Assembly: GCA_947499155.1 (NCBI GenBank)
Contig: CANMND010000003.1
Coordinates: forward strand, 186,001-250,000
DNA length: 64,000 nucleotides
Reading direction: 5' to 3'
From: an uncultured Sphingomonadales bacterium
GTDB lineage: Bacteria > Pseudomonadota > Alphaproteobacteria > Sphingomonadales > Rhodothalassiaceae
Under the pieces are notes generated by a model. It did no database searches and had not been told where the DNA came from. It saw nothing but the letters and a program-made list of their open reading frames with translations. The first letter of the stretch is position 1, and each line of letters begins with the position of its first letter. The translations under genes were made by a program, and so were the position numbers. Below, piece by piece: positions 1 through 7,822 of this stretch.

Positions 1-469
1 TTCCGTTCAGATAATAGCGCGTTTCCTCAGTGGAAATCGCAAAACGCGTCTTGTCGATCAGACGCTTAAGATCGGCTGCGGGCACCTGAAACCGGTGCGG
101 CATGTCGCCTGCACTCATCACCGGAAAATCTTCCTTGGGAAGACAGGCAAGCGTAAAGCGCGAGCGTCCAGAATCCAGCGTCAGCCGGCGATCATCAAGA
201 CTGAATCCGACCTGGGCACCATCGGGCAGCTTGCGCACGATATCATGAAGCGTGTGGGCCGGAACCGTTGTTGCCCCATCCTGGGCAATATCGGCTGCCG
301 TCTGCTCAACAATGGCAAGGTCAAGGTCAGTCGCGGTCAGCGAAAGTTGCCCGTCCCCAGCCTCGATCTGCACATTGGACAGAATGGGGATGGTATTGCG
401 TTTTTCGACGACGCTTTGAACATGGCCCAAAGCCTTCAGAAGTGCGTTACGTTCAATGGTAAGTTTCAT
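1..469 (-). CDS. dnaN: DNA polymerase III beta subunit (sliding clamp), N-terminal part
   Basis: Reading leftward from an ATG at 469, the protein begins MKLTIERNALLKAL and continues with NTIPILSNVQ and LTATDLDLAI, the hallmark start of the DnaN clamp. The clamp is a ring-shaped dimer that tethers the replicative polymerase to DNA and serves as a platform for repair and for inactivation of DnaA. Only about 156 codons lie in the window (domain I and the start of domain II); the gene runs off the left edge without a stop. It lies on the same strand as dnaA, as is usual, but an amidohydrolase gene sits between them, so dnaN is probably transcribed from its own promoter in the 258-base gap upstream. 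Confidence 0.95.
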   Translation of the reverse strand, partial: MKLTIERNALLKALGHVQSVVEKRNTIPILSNVQIEAGDGQLSLTATDLDLAIVEQTAADIAQDGATTVPAHTLHDIVRKLPDGAQVGFSLDDRRLTLDSGRSRFTLACLPKEDFPVMSAGDMPHRFQVPAADLKRLIDKTRFAISTEETRYYLNG

Positions 470-727
470 AAGATCGGGCTGTCTTTTTATGTCTGTTACG
501 GTCTCTTTGTCGAATGTTTCCAGGCTCTCATGAACCCGGGGCGCAACCATAGCAGAAAAGTGAGGATTACCAGTACTTTTTTTACCAAAAGGACTTTCTT
601 TGATTGCCCCATAACATGTTGTTTTCAAAGGCTGGCTTTCAAGGACGACAAACCCCGCTTAAAGCACGACAGACATATGTGAAAAAATCATATGGATATT
701 GCCTAGTCTTCTCATTGCACGGGATGG
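470..727. other. Intergenic region upstream of dnaN
   Basis: This is 258 bases between the dnaN start and the amidohydrolase stop, both on the minus strand. It is richer in A/T than its neighbours, with a run of seven T near 579-585 and two CATATG copies (674-679 and 689-694) around an A-rich spacer. It presumably holds the dnaN promoter. I could not find a convincing -35/-10 pair, and the CATATG pair makes only a weak hairpin. Confidence 0.4.
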
Positions 728-2389
728 CTACTCCTTGTCCTCTCCGGGTGACTCGGCCTCAGCTTTTTCTGCTTCTTCTGCCGCATCGACCATCGCGCGT
801 ACATCGGCCAACAGGGCCTGCGCATCATAAACAACGCCATCCTTGATCACATGACGAATGGCAGACACCTGCTTTATGGCGCCTGTTTCGTCATCAAGCC
901 GCATGTGACCTGTGCCGTAGAGGACCTTGAAGTTTGCCAGCGGATTTTCACTGACCAGCACCATATCAGCCAGTTTGCCCGGCTCGATACTGCCAAGGTC
1001 AGCCGCACGCCCGATCAGTTCTGCGCCGTTAAGTGTTGCAGCGCTGACAACTTCAAGCGGGTGAAAGCCTGCCTCTTGCAGCAGTTCCAACTCGCGAATA
1101 AAGCCAAAACCAAACAATTTGTAGATAAAGCCTGAATCGCTCCCTGCCGTTACCCGGCCGCCACGATTTTTATACTCATTGATAAAAGACATCCAGATAC
1201 GGAATGTCTCTTTCCAGGCGATTTCATCGGCTGTAGTCCAGTCGAAATGATAGCTGCCATGGGCCACACGATTAGGCTCAAAGAAGCGCTTTATTCCCGG
1301 CAGGCTGTAATCCTTGTGCCAGTCCGCATTGCGCTCCCGCATCACATCACGATTGGCCTCATAGATGGTGAAGGTCGGCGACAAGGTGAAATCCCGCGCG
1401 ATCAGTTCTTCCATCACCGCGTTCCAGCGCTCTGACCCACGAGGTGCCGCCTGTTGCCACAAGCGTCCGGCCTCGCCGAAACGGTGCTGTTCATCATTGT
1501 AGTTATAATCTGCCGGATAGTGCTGTACCTGCCGGTCCGTAAATAACGCTTCCGGCAGGCCGTACCAGTGCTCCATGGAATCAAGACCCATACGGGCACT
1601 GTCAATCACATTGACCCGGGTGACAGCGGTTTGGGCATGGTGAAATGCCGTCTTCATGCCCAGCTTTTTTGCTTCATCAATGGCGGCAGCAATAATCTCA
1701 GGTGGCGCACCGAAAAACTTCAGGCCATCGGCCCCTTTCCGACGGACTGCACGGACCCATTTGCGTGCCTCATCGGTTTCGGTGAAGTGACCCGGAAAAG
1801 CCACATGCACGACCAGCCTCGGCGCAGTGACAGCATTTGTGGCGCTACGCTTTTTATGATCAACAGTCCAATCCAGCCCCAGACCCGAACCAAGCTCCCG
1901 CGCTGTCGTCACCCCATGGGCAAGCCACAGTTTAAAAACATAGTCAGGTGAGGGAATTGGCCCTGTCAGCCCCTGAAGCATATTGGCAATATGAGTATGG
2001 CTGTCGATAAAGCCCGGCAGAAGATACTGGCCATGACCGTCGATTTCTTGAGTCCCGGCTGCGGGGCGCCCTGCCGGATTAATTGGAATGCCAGGAAACC
2101 CTACAGACTGAACCTGCGTGATGCGGTTTCCTTCCACCACCACATCTACAGGCCCCACAGGCGGCGCACCGGTGCCGTCAATCAAGGTCACACCCCGGAT
2201 CACCAGCCGTTCAAACGGCCCCGCGCCTTCTCCTGCAGGACGGTCAGGTGCAGGCAGTGGCTGCGTTAGCCCCATCTGCGTCATTCGGGCGACAGCTTCT
2301 TCGCCGGGATCGACCGATTGTGCCATAGCAGCCGTTCCGATGGTGAGGCCAAGACCCAGACTTAACAAAAACCGACCAGTCCGACGCAT
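728..2389 (-). CDS. Secreted amidohydrolase family protein
   Basis: This is a 553-residue metal-dependent hydrolase of the amidohydrolase superfamily. The metal-binding signature GFIDSHTHI (HxH), a later GLKFF lysine region, FHHAQ and a GSDSG aspartate motif follow the usual order of the TIM-barrel fold. The chosen start at 2389 (MRRTGRFLLSLGLGL) has an AGGGGG ribosome site just upstream and gives a clean signal peptide ending AMA-Q. A longer frame to 2509 would bury that signal peptide and run into the hairpin repeat. The mature protein is therefore periplasmic or secreted. The substrate is unknown; relatives include imidazolonepropionase-like and prolidase-like enzymes. The C-terminal 20 residues are very acidic. 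It sits between dnaA and dnaN, which are usually neighbours. Confidence 0.85.
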   Translation of the reverse strand: MRRTGRFLLSLGLGLTIGTAAMAQSVDPGEEAVARMTQMGLTQPLPAPDRPAGEGAGPFERLVIRGVTLIDGTGAPPVGPVDVVVEGNRITQVQSVGFPGIPINPAGRPAAGTQEIDGHGQYLLPGFIDSHTHIANMLQGLTGPIPSPDYVFKLWLAHGVTTARELGSGLGLDWTVDHKKRSATNAVTAPRLVVHVAFPGHFTETDEARKWVRAVRRKGADGLKFFGAPPEIIAAAIDEAKKLGMKTAFHHAQTAVTRVNVIDSARMGLDSMEHWYGLPEALFTDRQVQHYPADYNYNDEQHRFGEAGRLWQQAAPRGSERWNAVMEELIARDFTLSPTFTIYEANRDVMRERNADWHKDYSLPGIKRFFEPNRVAHGSYHFDWTTADEIAWKETFRIWMSFINEYKNRGGRVTAGSDSGFIYKLFGFGFIRELELLQEAGFHPLEVVSAATLNGAELIGRAADLGSIEPGKLADMVLVSENPLANFKVLYGTGHMRLDDETGAIKQVSAIRHVIKDGVVYDAQALLADVRAMVDAAEEAEKAEAESPGEDKE

Positions 2390-2503
2390 AAAACATCCCC
2401 CTTTATCCAACATTTGTCTGCAGTTTAGAGCCTGCACACGGAAAATCCAGTCGCGTCTTGCCATAGGGCTGCCCGGCAGCGCTCTCACACGCCCTGCTTT
2501 ATT

Positions 2504-2597
2504 CGTCATTCCATGGCTTGACCATGGAATTACCGGGACAGCCCTGCTGGGAGGGTTGGGAGGCGCATGGATCCCACAGTCAAGCCGTGGGATGACG
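2504..2597. repeat. Double-hairpin intergenic palindromic repeat (BIME-like)
   Basis: Two related palindromes face each other. The left arm ATTCCATGG-CTTGA-CCATGGAAT (2508-2530) is a perfect 9-base stem. The right arm ATCCCACAG-TCAAG-CCGTGGGAT (2571-2593) has one mismatch. The outer ends CGTC (2504) and GACG (2597) also pair, and the whole left arm resembles the reverse complement of the right arm, with paired changes that keep each stem intact. This architecture resembles intergenic REP/BIME-type elements common in alphaproteobacteria. It lies between dnaA (stop at 2616) and the amidohydrolase start and could act as a transcription boundary. I noticed no second copy in the window. Confidence 0.7.
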
Positions 2598-2615
2598 GGA
2601 GTTGGGGCGAAGGGT

Positions 2616-4124
2616 CTAGCCCTGAAGGCGGCGCATCAGGCGGGTGATGTCTTCGTCCAGTGTGGAATCGGTCCGCCGCAGGTCTTCGATCCTTTTGACC
2701 GCATGGATGACGGTTGTGTGGTCGCGACCGCTGAATTTCCGACCGATTTCCGGCAAGGAGCGCTGGGTGAGTTGCTTGGCCAGATACATCGCCACCTGCC
2801 GAGGCCGGGCGATATTGCGAGAACGCCGTTCTGACAGCATCTCGGTCAGGCGCAGATTATAATGCTCGGCCACGGCCTTTTGGATTTCGTCGATATTGAT
2901 CTTGCGGTCATTGGCACGCAAAAGATCGGCCAGAATCTCACGCACCACCTCAACCGTTACCGGTCTTCCCACAAGCTGCGCATAGGCAACGACCCGATTA
3001 AGGGCGCCTTCCAACTCGCGCACATTGGACGTGATCTTGCGGGCCAGAAAGTCCAGAATATCCATAGGGATAGTCAGGTCCGTCACTACTTCTGCCTTGC
3101 TTTGCAAAATGCCAAGGCGCAATTCGTAATCGGTGGGGTGGATATCGGCCACCAGACCCCAGCCCAGCCGCGACACCAGTCGTTCCTGAAAGCCCTGAAG
3201 ATCGGTGGGCGAACGGTCAGCCGAGATAATCAACTGTTTTTGGCTTTCGATCAGCGCATTAAAGGTGTGAAAGAACTCTTCCTGCGTTGAATCCTTGTTG
3301 GCGATAAACTGAAAGTCATCCAGCATCAAAAGATCGACCGAACGGAACTGCTGCTTGAACGACATGGTATCGCGATAGCGAACCGAGGCGATGAACTGGT
3401 ACATGAACTTTTCTGCCGAGATATAAAGTACCCGCCGCTCCGGATGCAGGCGGGAATATTCCCAGGCTATGGCGTTCATCAGATGGGTTTTGCCAAGACC
3501 GACACCCCCGTGAAGGAACAAGGGGTTAAAGGGCACTGTATTGGATTCGGCAACGCGACGCGCTGCAGCGTGGGCAAAGGCATTGGATTTACCCACAACA
3601 AAGCTGTCAAAAGTGTAGCGCGGCTCCAAACGTCCGCCCAGTGAATCACTGCCGTCCGAGACCCCCGCCGGTACATTGGTTTGCCACGTATCCGTCCGCG
3701 CGCCATCTCCAGACCGAGAACTGCTTCCAGGGCTATGGACATCAGTCTGGGGCACGGGTCCCACAGCACTATGTGCGGCATTGACATGGGCTGCAGGGCT
3801 AAGAGATTTCGTCCGCGCCTCTTCTGCTGCAAGCGGACACACCTCGAGCCGCACATCCGCAATAGGAACAGGACCAGCTGCCATCAATGACCGAATTCGG
3901 CCAAGATAATTGCGCTCCACCCAATCACGAATAAAGTCAGTCGGCACACCGAGGCTGGCAACACCGCCACTGACAGTGCCAAGACGTACAGGCTGCAGCC
4001 AACGGTCAAATTGAGCCTGGCCATATTCCCGACGCAGTTGATCTTTCACCCATTGCCAATGATGCGCTTCCCCCTTGTGCTCATCGAGGTCATCCCGCTT
4101 CACCTGTCCGCTATTGATTGCCAC
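2616..4124 (-). CDS. dnaA: Chromosomal replication initiator protein DnaA
   Basis: This 502-residue AAA+ initiator binds DnaA boxes at oriC and opens the duplex. Domain I is at about 20-95, followed by a low-complexity domain II linker (about 105-165). The AAA+ core has Walker A GGVGLGKTH at 206-214 and Walker B MLDDFQF. Domain IV near the C-terminus carries the DNA-binding signature GRDHTTVIHAVKRI. The start codon is GTG at 4124, preceded by a GGAAAGCGGGC ribosome site. It lies on the minus strand next to rpsT, the usual alphaproteobacterial arrangement. The 642-base upstream gap is the place to look for its promoter. Confidence 0.97.
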   Translation of the reverse strand: MAINSGQVKRDDLDEHKGEAHHWQWVKDQLRREYGQAQFDRWLQPVRLGTVSGGVASLGVPTDFIRDWVERNYLGRIRSLMAAGPVPIADVRLEVCPLAAEEARTKSLSPAAHVNAAHSAVGPVPQTDVHSPGSSSRSGDGARTDTWQTNVPAGVSDGSDSLGGRLEPRYTFDSFVVGKSNAFAHAAARRVAESNTVPFNPLFLHGGVGLGKTHLMNAIAWEYSRLHPERRVLYISAEKFMYQFIASVRYRDTMSFKQQFRSVDLLMLDDFQFIANKDSTQEEFFHTFNALIESQKQLIISADRSPTDLQGFQERLVSRLGWGLVADIHPTDYELRLGILQSKAEVVTDLTIPMDILDFLARKITSNVRELEGALNRVVAYAQLVGRPVTVEVVREILADLLRANDRKINIDEIQKAVAEHYNLRLTEMLSERRSRNIARPRQVAMYLAKQLTQRSLPEIGRKFSGRDHTTVIHAVKRIEDLRRTDSTLDEDITRLMRRLQG

Positions 4125-4624
4125 GCCCGCTTTCCAGTCTTCATATTAAAGTTCCATATAATGCCTGACTGACTGTCAGAATAATGCCCTCGCCCATGGC
4201 GATATCAGACAGTAAGACATTCCAGATCTGTAAAAGCACGGCGGCATCTGTGCTTGTTAAAAAACAAACTAACATTCATCGCAAACACCCCTAAGCAATA
4301 CACAAGTAAAAGCCTGCGCATTCTCGCTCTATACAGCACCTGATCTGGGACGAACGAAGTCTACCCATATACAAATGTCAAGAAACCCGTCTGATTGACT
4401 GTCAGTTCTTATATTTTCTTGTACGCGTGGGTACCGTCCTGCAAGGATGCATAGGGTACATCCCGGCATGGGCGCTCGCAACCGATTCGATGCTGTCCCC
4501 CCAACTTTTTGCAGTATCCCTGTGGTTAACGCGCTCCTAGCCACTAAATATTGCCCCCCTTGTCCTTGAAGGCTCGCTGTTGTTCTCATTTGTTCTGGTT
4601 TGTTTCAATTTGTTACGGGAAACA

Positions 4625-4661
4625 CGACAAAGGCCACATGCAAGACATGTGGCCTTTGTCG
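4625..4661. other. Perfect 16-bp hairpin between rpsT and dnaA
   Basis: CGACAAAGGCCACATG (4625-4640), loop CAAGA, and CATGTGGCCTTTGTCG (4646-4661) form an uninterrupted stem. It lies about 105 bases past the rpsT stop and 500 bases before dnaA. Neither side has the T-run of a classical intrinsic terminator, so it may be a terminator lacking a U-tract, a protein-binding site or a structured RNA. Confidence 0.6.
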
Positions 4662-4727
4662 AATCAGAGCTGTTCCGACGGACTCGATTACGAGCGATTC
4701 GCTCGCCCCTGCTCAATACCAGCGATG

Positions 4728-4754
4728 GCCCGACAACCAATATATATATCGGGC
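4728..4754 (-). terminator. Possible rpsT terminator
   Basis: GCCCGA (4728-4733) pairs with TCGGGC (4749-4754) around an AT-rich loop, 13 bases beyond the rpsT stop on the minus strand. The stem is short and there is no strong T-run after it, so this is a weak call. Confidence 0.35.
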
Positions 4755-4766
4755 AGTCCTGTCGCC

Positions 4767-5033
4767 TTAAGCGCTCAGGGCATTTACGCGCTTGGCAAGG
4801 CGGGAAACCTTCCGGGACGCTGTATTCTTGTGCAGTACGCCTTTAGACACACCGCGCTTGATTTCAGGCTCGGCAGCCTTGAACGCTTCCGTCGCAGCAG
4901 CCTTGTCGCCCGACTCAAGAGCGAGCTCCACCTTTTTGATAAAGGTCCTGATGCGGGAACGACGGTTAATATTGACTACCGTGCGCTTTTCATTGCGGCG
5001 GATGCGCTTTTTAGACTGCAGCGTATTTGCCAT
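4767..5033 (-). CDS. rpsT: 30S ribosomal protein S20
   Basis: This 88-residue basic protein begins [13 protein letters not shown] and has the S20 pattern of three long helices rich in Lys/Arg ([32 protein letters not shown]). It is a primary binder of the 5' domain of 16S rRNA. Length and composition are typical. It lies between echA and dnaA on the minus strand, a conserved alphaproteobacterial neighbourhood, and is probably transcribed from the 179-base gap to its right (5034-5212), in which I saw no other gene. Confidence 0.97.
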   Translation of the reverse strand: MANTLQSKKRIRRNEKRTVVNINRRSRIRTFIKKVELALESGDKAAATEAFKAAEPEIKRGVSKGVLHKNTASRKVSRLAKRVNALSA

Positions 5034-5212
5034 GTCTCAACTTTCTCCGAACAAAGAGGGGCCAGTTTTACCGACCGAGATAAAGGATCGTGCAGCGGTC
5101 TGCCGACTAATGTGGCGGCAAAGGGTCGGGCACCTCCTCGAAAAACCAGGATGGCTCTATATCGAAGCCTCGATGGAAGGTCAACCGCGGATTGTCTGAA
5201 CCAGCACCCTTT

Positions 5213-5989
5213 TCAGCGATTTTTGAACTGTGGCTGCCGTTTTTCAATAAATGCTGCCATTCCTTCAGTCTGGTCATCAAAAGCAAACAGCGAATGGAAC
5301 ACCCGTCTTTCAAAACGCACGCCTTCTGCAAGGGTGGTTTCATAAGCCCGGTTGACCGATTCTTTTGCCAGCATCACCGCAGGGCGGGAAAATGCTGCAA
5401 TCTTTTCTGCGGCGGCAATTGCCTCGTCCAGATAATCGTCAGTCGGCACAACCCGCGCCACAAGTCCTGACGCCAGTGCTTCCTGCGCGTCCATATGACG
5501 GCCAGTCAGCACCATATCCATGGTTTTTGCCTTGCCGATAAAGCGTGCAAGGCGCTGGGTGCCTCCAGCTCCGGGAATGACACCGATGGTGATTTCCGGC
5601 TGGCCAAATTTGGCATTCTCGGCAGCGATAATGATATCACACATCATGGCAAGCTCGCACCCGCCGCCCAAGGCATAGCCTGCAACAGCGGCGATAATCG
5701 GCTTTCTGACGCGGCTGGCTGCTTCCCAATTGGCGGTGATGAAATCTTCCATGAACACATCGCGGTAGCTTTTCTCAGCCATCTGCTTGATGTCTGCACC
5801 TGCAGCAAAGGCCTTTTCACTTCCGGTAATGACAATACAGCCGATATCGTCATCTGCTTCCAGATCCTGCAAGGCATCCGTCATCTCGTCCATAAGCTGG
5901 TTATTGAGCGCATTAAGCGCCTTGGGGCGATTAAGTGTGATGATGCCGACAGCCTCGCGCTTGTCGAGGAGGATCGTCTCAAAAGACAT
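5213..5989 (-). CDS. Enoyl-CoA hydratase
   Basis: This 258-residue crotonase-family enzyme hydrates trans-2-enoyl-CoA to 3-hydroxyacyl-CoA in beta-oxidation. The oxyanion-hole segment AAGADI lies at about 62-67. The two catalytic glutamates are present 20 residues apart, E112 in [11 protein letters not shown] and E132 in [15 protein letters not shown], the same spacing as in mitochondrial ECHS1. It starts at an ATG at 5989 and follows mutM in the same direction with a 113-base gap. Location between mutM and rpsT is conserved in alphaproteobacteria. Substrate chain length cannot be told from the sequence. Confidence 0.93.
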   Translation of the reverse strand: MSFETILLDKREAVGIITLNRPKALNALNNQLMDEMTDALQDLEADDDIGCIVITGSEKAFAAGADIKQMAEKSYRDVFMEDFITANWEAASRVRKPIIAAVAGYALGGGCELAMMCDIIIAAENAKFGQPEITIGVIPGAGGTQRLARFIGKAKTMDMVLTGRHMDAQEALASGLVARVVPTDDYLDEAIAAAEKIAAFSRPAVMLAKESVNRAYETTLAEGVRFERRVFHSLFAFDDQTEGMAAFIEKRQPQFKNR

Positions 5990-6102
5990 GGTTCGCCTCT
6001 TTTATCTTATGCGGATCACGATCTAACAAACTTCGCACCCAAAAGGAGCGCGAACGCACTGCTTAACCCCTGGACGCCAGTAATGCAAAAGATTGATTCT
6101 TT

Positions 6103-6939
6103 TCAATGCTGACAGTGAGAGCAATAAAAGCTGGACCGGCCCGCCTGAACTATCCGCTTTATGGTGCTTTTGCACGCTTCCTGAAGGCAAGGCTCCCCTT
6201 CCCGGCCATAAACGCAAAAGCTGTGCTGGAAATAGCCAAGTTCTCCTGTCACTTGCGCATGGTCTCGCAGACTCGACCCGCCCGCCTCAATAGCTTTCAC
6301 GAGCACATGACGTACGGACCTAACAAGACGCTCTGTTTCATCAGGATCAAGCGAGCCAGCAGGTCGTGTTGGCGACAGGCGGGCAAGATAAAGCGCCTCG
6401 CATACATAGATATTGCCAAGACCTGCGACCACCGACTGATCCAGAAGTGCCGCTTTAAGTGATGATTTCCGCCCTTTGAGCGCAGCCGCAAGCGTCAGGG
6501 CATCAAACCCATTGCCCAATGGTTCCGGCCCAAGACTCGCCAAAGCCGGATGGCTGTCCATGCTATCGCGAGACGTGAGGAGAACCATGCCGAATCGACG
6601 GGCATCATTAAGAACCAGTCGCGCGCTGCTGTCTGTTTCCATTACGAAATGGTCATGCTTTTGCAACTCAGGCCAGGAAGTTCCCGGCCCATCAATCCGC
6701 ACCCGGCCTGACATGCCTAGATGAAGAATCAAAATGGACCCGGTCTCCATTTCTATCAGCGCATATTTTGCCCGCCGCCAAACCGTTTTCACTCTTTTCC
6801 CGGTCAGGGTGAGGGACAGGTCAGGTGGAAAAGGCACCCGCAATCCCGCCCGGCGGGGCGTTACCTTTATAAGGGTTGCGCCTTCCAGAATCGGGGCTAT
6901 ACCCCGACAGACAGTTTCCACTTCTGGCAATTCCGGCAT
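6103..6939 (-). CDS. mutM: Formamidopyrimidine-DNA glycosylase (Fpg/MutM)
   Basis: This 278-residue base-excision repair enzyme removes 8-oxoguanine and formamidopyrimidines and cuts the abasic strand. It begins MPELPEVETV, supplying the catalytic N-terminal proline and adjacent glutamate; the conserved lysine is in RRAKYAL. The C-terminal zinc finger has the C-x4-C...C-x2-C pattern (EPCLQEAC ... FYCSHCQ), the spacing common in alphaproteobacteria, and includes the finger arginine of AGRSS. The gene starts 98 bases from the divergent ubiE. Confidence 0.96.
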   Translation of the reverse strand: MPELPEVETVCRGIAPILEGATLIKVTPRRAGLRVPFPPDLSLTLTGKRVKTVWRRAKYALIEMETGSILILHLGMSGRVRIDGPGTSWPELQKHDHFVMETDSSARLVLNDARRFGMVLLTSRDSMDSHPALASLGPEPLGNGFDALTLAAALKGRKSSLKAALLDQSVVAGLGNIYVCEALYLARLSPTRPAGSLDPDETERLVRSVRHVLVKAIEAGGSSLRDHAQVTGELGYFQHSFCVYGREGEPCLQEACKSTIKRIVQAGRSSFYCSHCQH

Positions 6940-6990
6940 AATCTCACCACTTCACGTTAAAGAGTCGGTTGCTCTCACTGGTATCCTTCA

Positions 6991-7005
6991 CATAGCTTGG
7001 CTATG
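6991..7005. promoter_or_regulatory. Short inverted repeat in the mutM-ubiE divergent promoter region
   Basis: CATAGC-TTG-GCTATG is a perfect 6-base inverted repeat in the middle of the 98-base gap separating the divergent mutM and ubiE genes. It could be an operator. This is also the point at which gene polarity changes in the window. Confidence 0.35.
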
Positions 7006-7037
7006 GTCCGGCGCGCAATCACATGGGACAATAAGGC

Positions 7038-7805
7038 ATGTCAGGTTCATCACAGCCCAGGGACGGTACAGCATGGTTCGGCCATGAAGCCGTGCCAGAA
7101 GCGGAAAAAGCAAAACGCGTCCATCATGTGTTCGCCAATGTGGCCCGGCGCTATGACATTATGAACGATGTCATGAGCGGCGGGCTGCACAGACTGTGGA
7201 AGTCCAGCCTGATTGACAGCCTTAACCCCCGCCCAGGCATGCATCTTCTTGATGTTGCAGGCGGAACCGGCGATATTGCCTTTCGCTTTCTTGATGCGGT
7301 CAAGGGTGACGGGCATGTGACCATCGCTGATATCAATGACCAGATGCTGGCTGTGGGCCAAAAACGCGCCGCCGATAAAAAAATTCCAGGGCGAATGGAC
7401 TGGCTCTGCGGGGATGCGGAAAGCCTGCCTCTCGCCGGTCAACAGGTGGACGCCTATACCATCGCCTTTGGTATCCGCAATGTGACGCATATCGACAAGG
7501 CCTTGGAAGACGCCTGGCGGGTGCTGAAATTTGGTGGCCATTTTCTTTGCCTTGAGTTTTGTCCGCGCATGGCAATCCCGGTTTTGGACACACTCTATGA
7601 CCGTTATTCCGATCAGATGATCCCGCGGCTTGGCCAATGGATTGCCCGTGATGCCGCCTCATACAGATATCTGGTGGACAGCATCCGGCGCTTTCCTGCA
7701 CCCGAAGAATTTGAGTCCATGATGCGGTCTGCCGGGTTTGGCCAGGTCAGCCATCGCTTGCTCTCAGGCGGTATCTGCGCCATTCACAGCGGCTGGAAAC
7801 TTTGA
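7038..7805 (+). CDS. ubiE: Demethylmenaquinone/2-polyprenyl-6-methoxy-1,4-benzoquinol methylase
   Basis: This 255-residue SAM-dependent C-methyltransferase acts in ubiquinone biosynthesis. It has VFANVARRYDIMNDVMS (the UbiE signature near 35-50), the SAM-binding glycine loop LLDVAGGTGDIA and the second signature around RVLKFGGHFLCLEF. The C-terminus GGICAIHSGWK is typical. It is the first gene of a plus-strand ubiE-ubiB-coaBC-dut run, diverging from mutM. Its TGA lies just before the ubiB start, so the two are co-transcribed. Confidence 0.96.
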   Translation: MSGSSQPRDGTAWFGHEAVPEAEKAKRVHHVFANVARRYDIMNDVMSGGLHRLWKSSLIDSLNPRPGMHLLDVAGGTGDIAFRFLDAVKGDGHVTIADINDQMLAVGQKRAADKKIPGRMDWLCGDAESLPLAGQQVDAYTIAFGIRNVTHIDKALEDAWRVLKFGGHFLCLEFCPRMAIPVLDTLYDRYSDQMIPRLGQWIARDAASYRYLVDSIRRFPAPEEFESMMRSAGFGQVSHRLLSGGICAIHSGWKL

Positions 7806-7822
7806 ATGCAAGGACGACCCCG

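Larger units (their letters stand above)
4125..4766. other. Long non-coding region between dnaA and rpsT
   Basis: This 642-base stretch has no convincing gene. It contains a near-duplicated GACTGTCAG motif (in TGACTGACTGTCAG near 4166-4179 and TGATTGACTGTCAG near 4391-4404), one near-DnaA-box TGTGGTTAA at 4521-4529 (one mismatch from TGTGGATAA), a T-rich segment at 4577-4615 and a perfect 16-base hairpin at 4625-4661. It must hold the dnaA promoter and the end of the rpsT transcript. Its position and base composition are compatible with a replication origin, but a single imperfect DnaA box is weak support. Confidence 0.45.

Noticed and set aside
4125-4766. Definite oriC
   Set aside because: Only one imperfect DnaA box was found, so I report the region but do not call it an origin.
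5034-5212. tRNA gene in the rpsT-echA gap
   Set aside because: A GGTTCA-like segment is present on the minus strand but no cloverleaf or CCA end can be built.
4551-5345. 264-codon plus-strand frame crossing rpsT and the end of echA
   Set aside because: It is antisense to the certain rpsT gene and contains the 16-bp hairpin; its composition is not protein-like.
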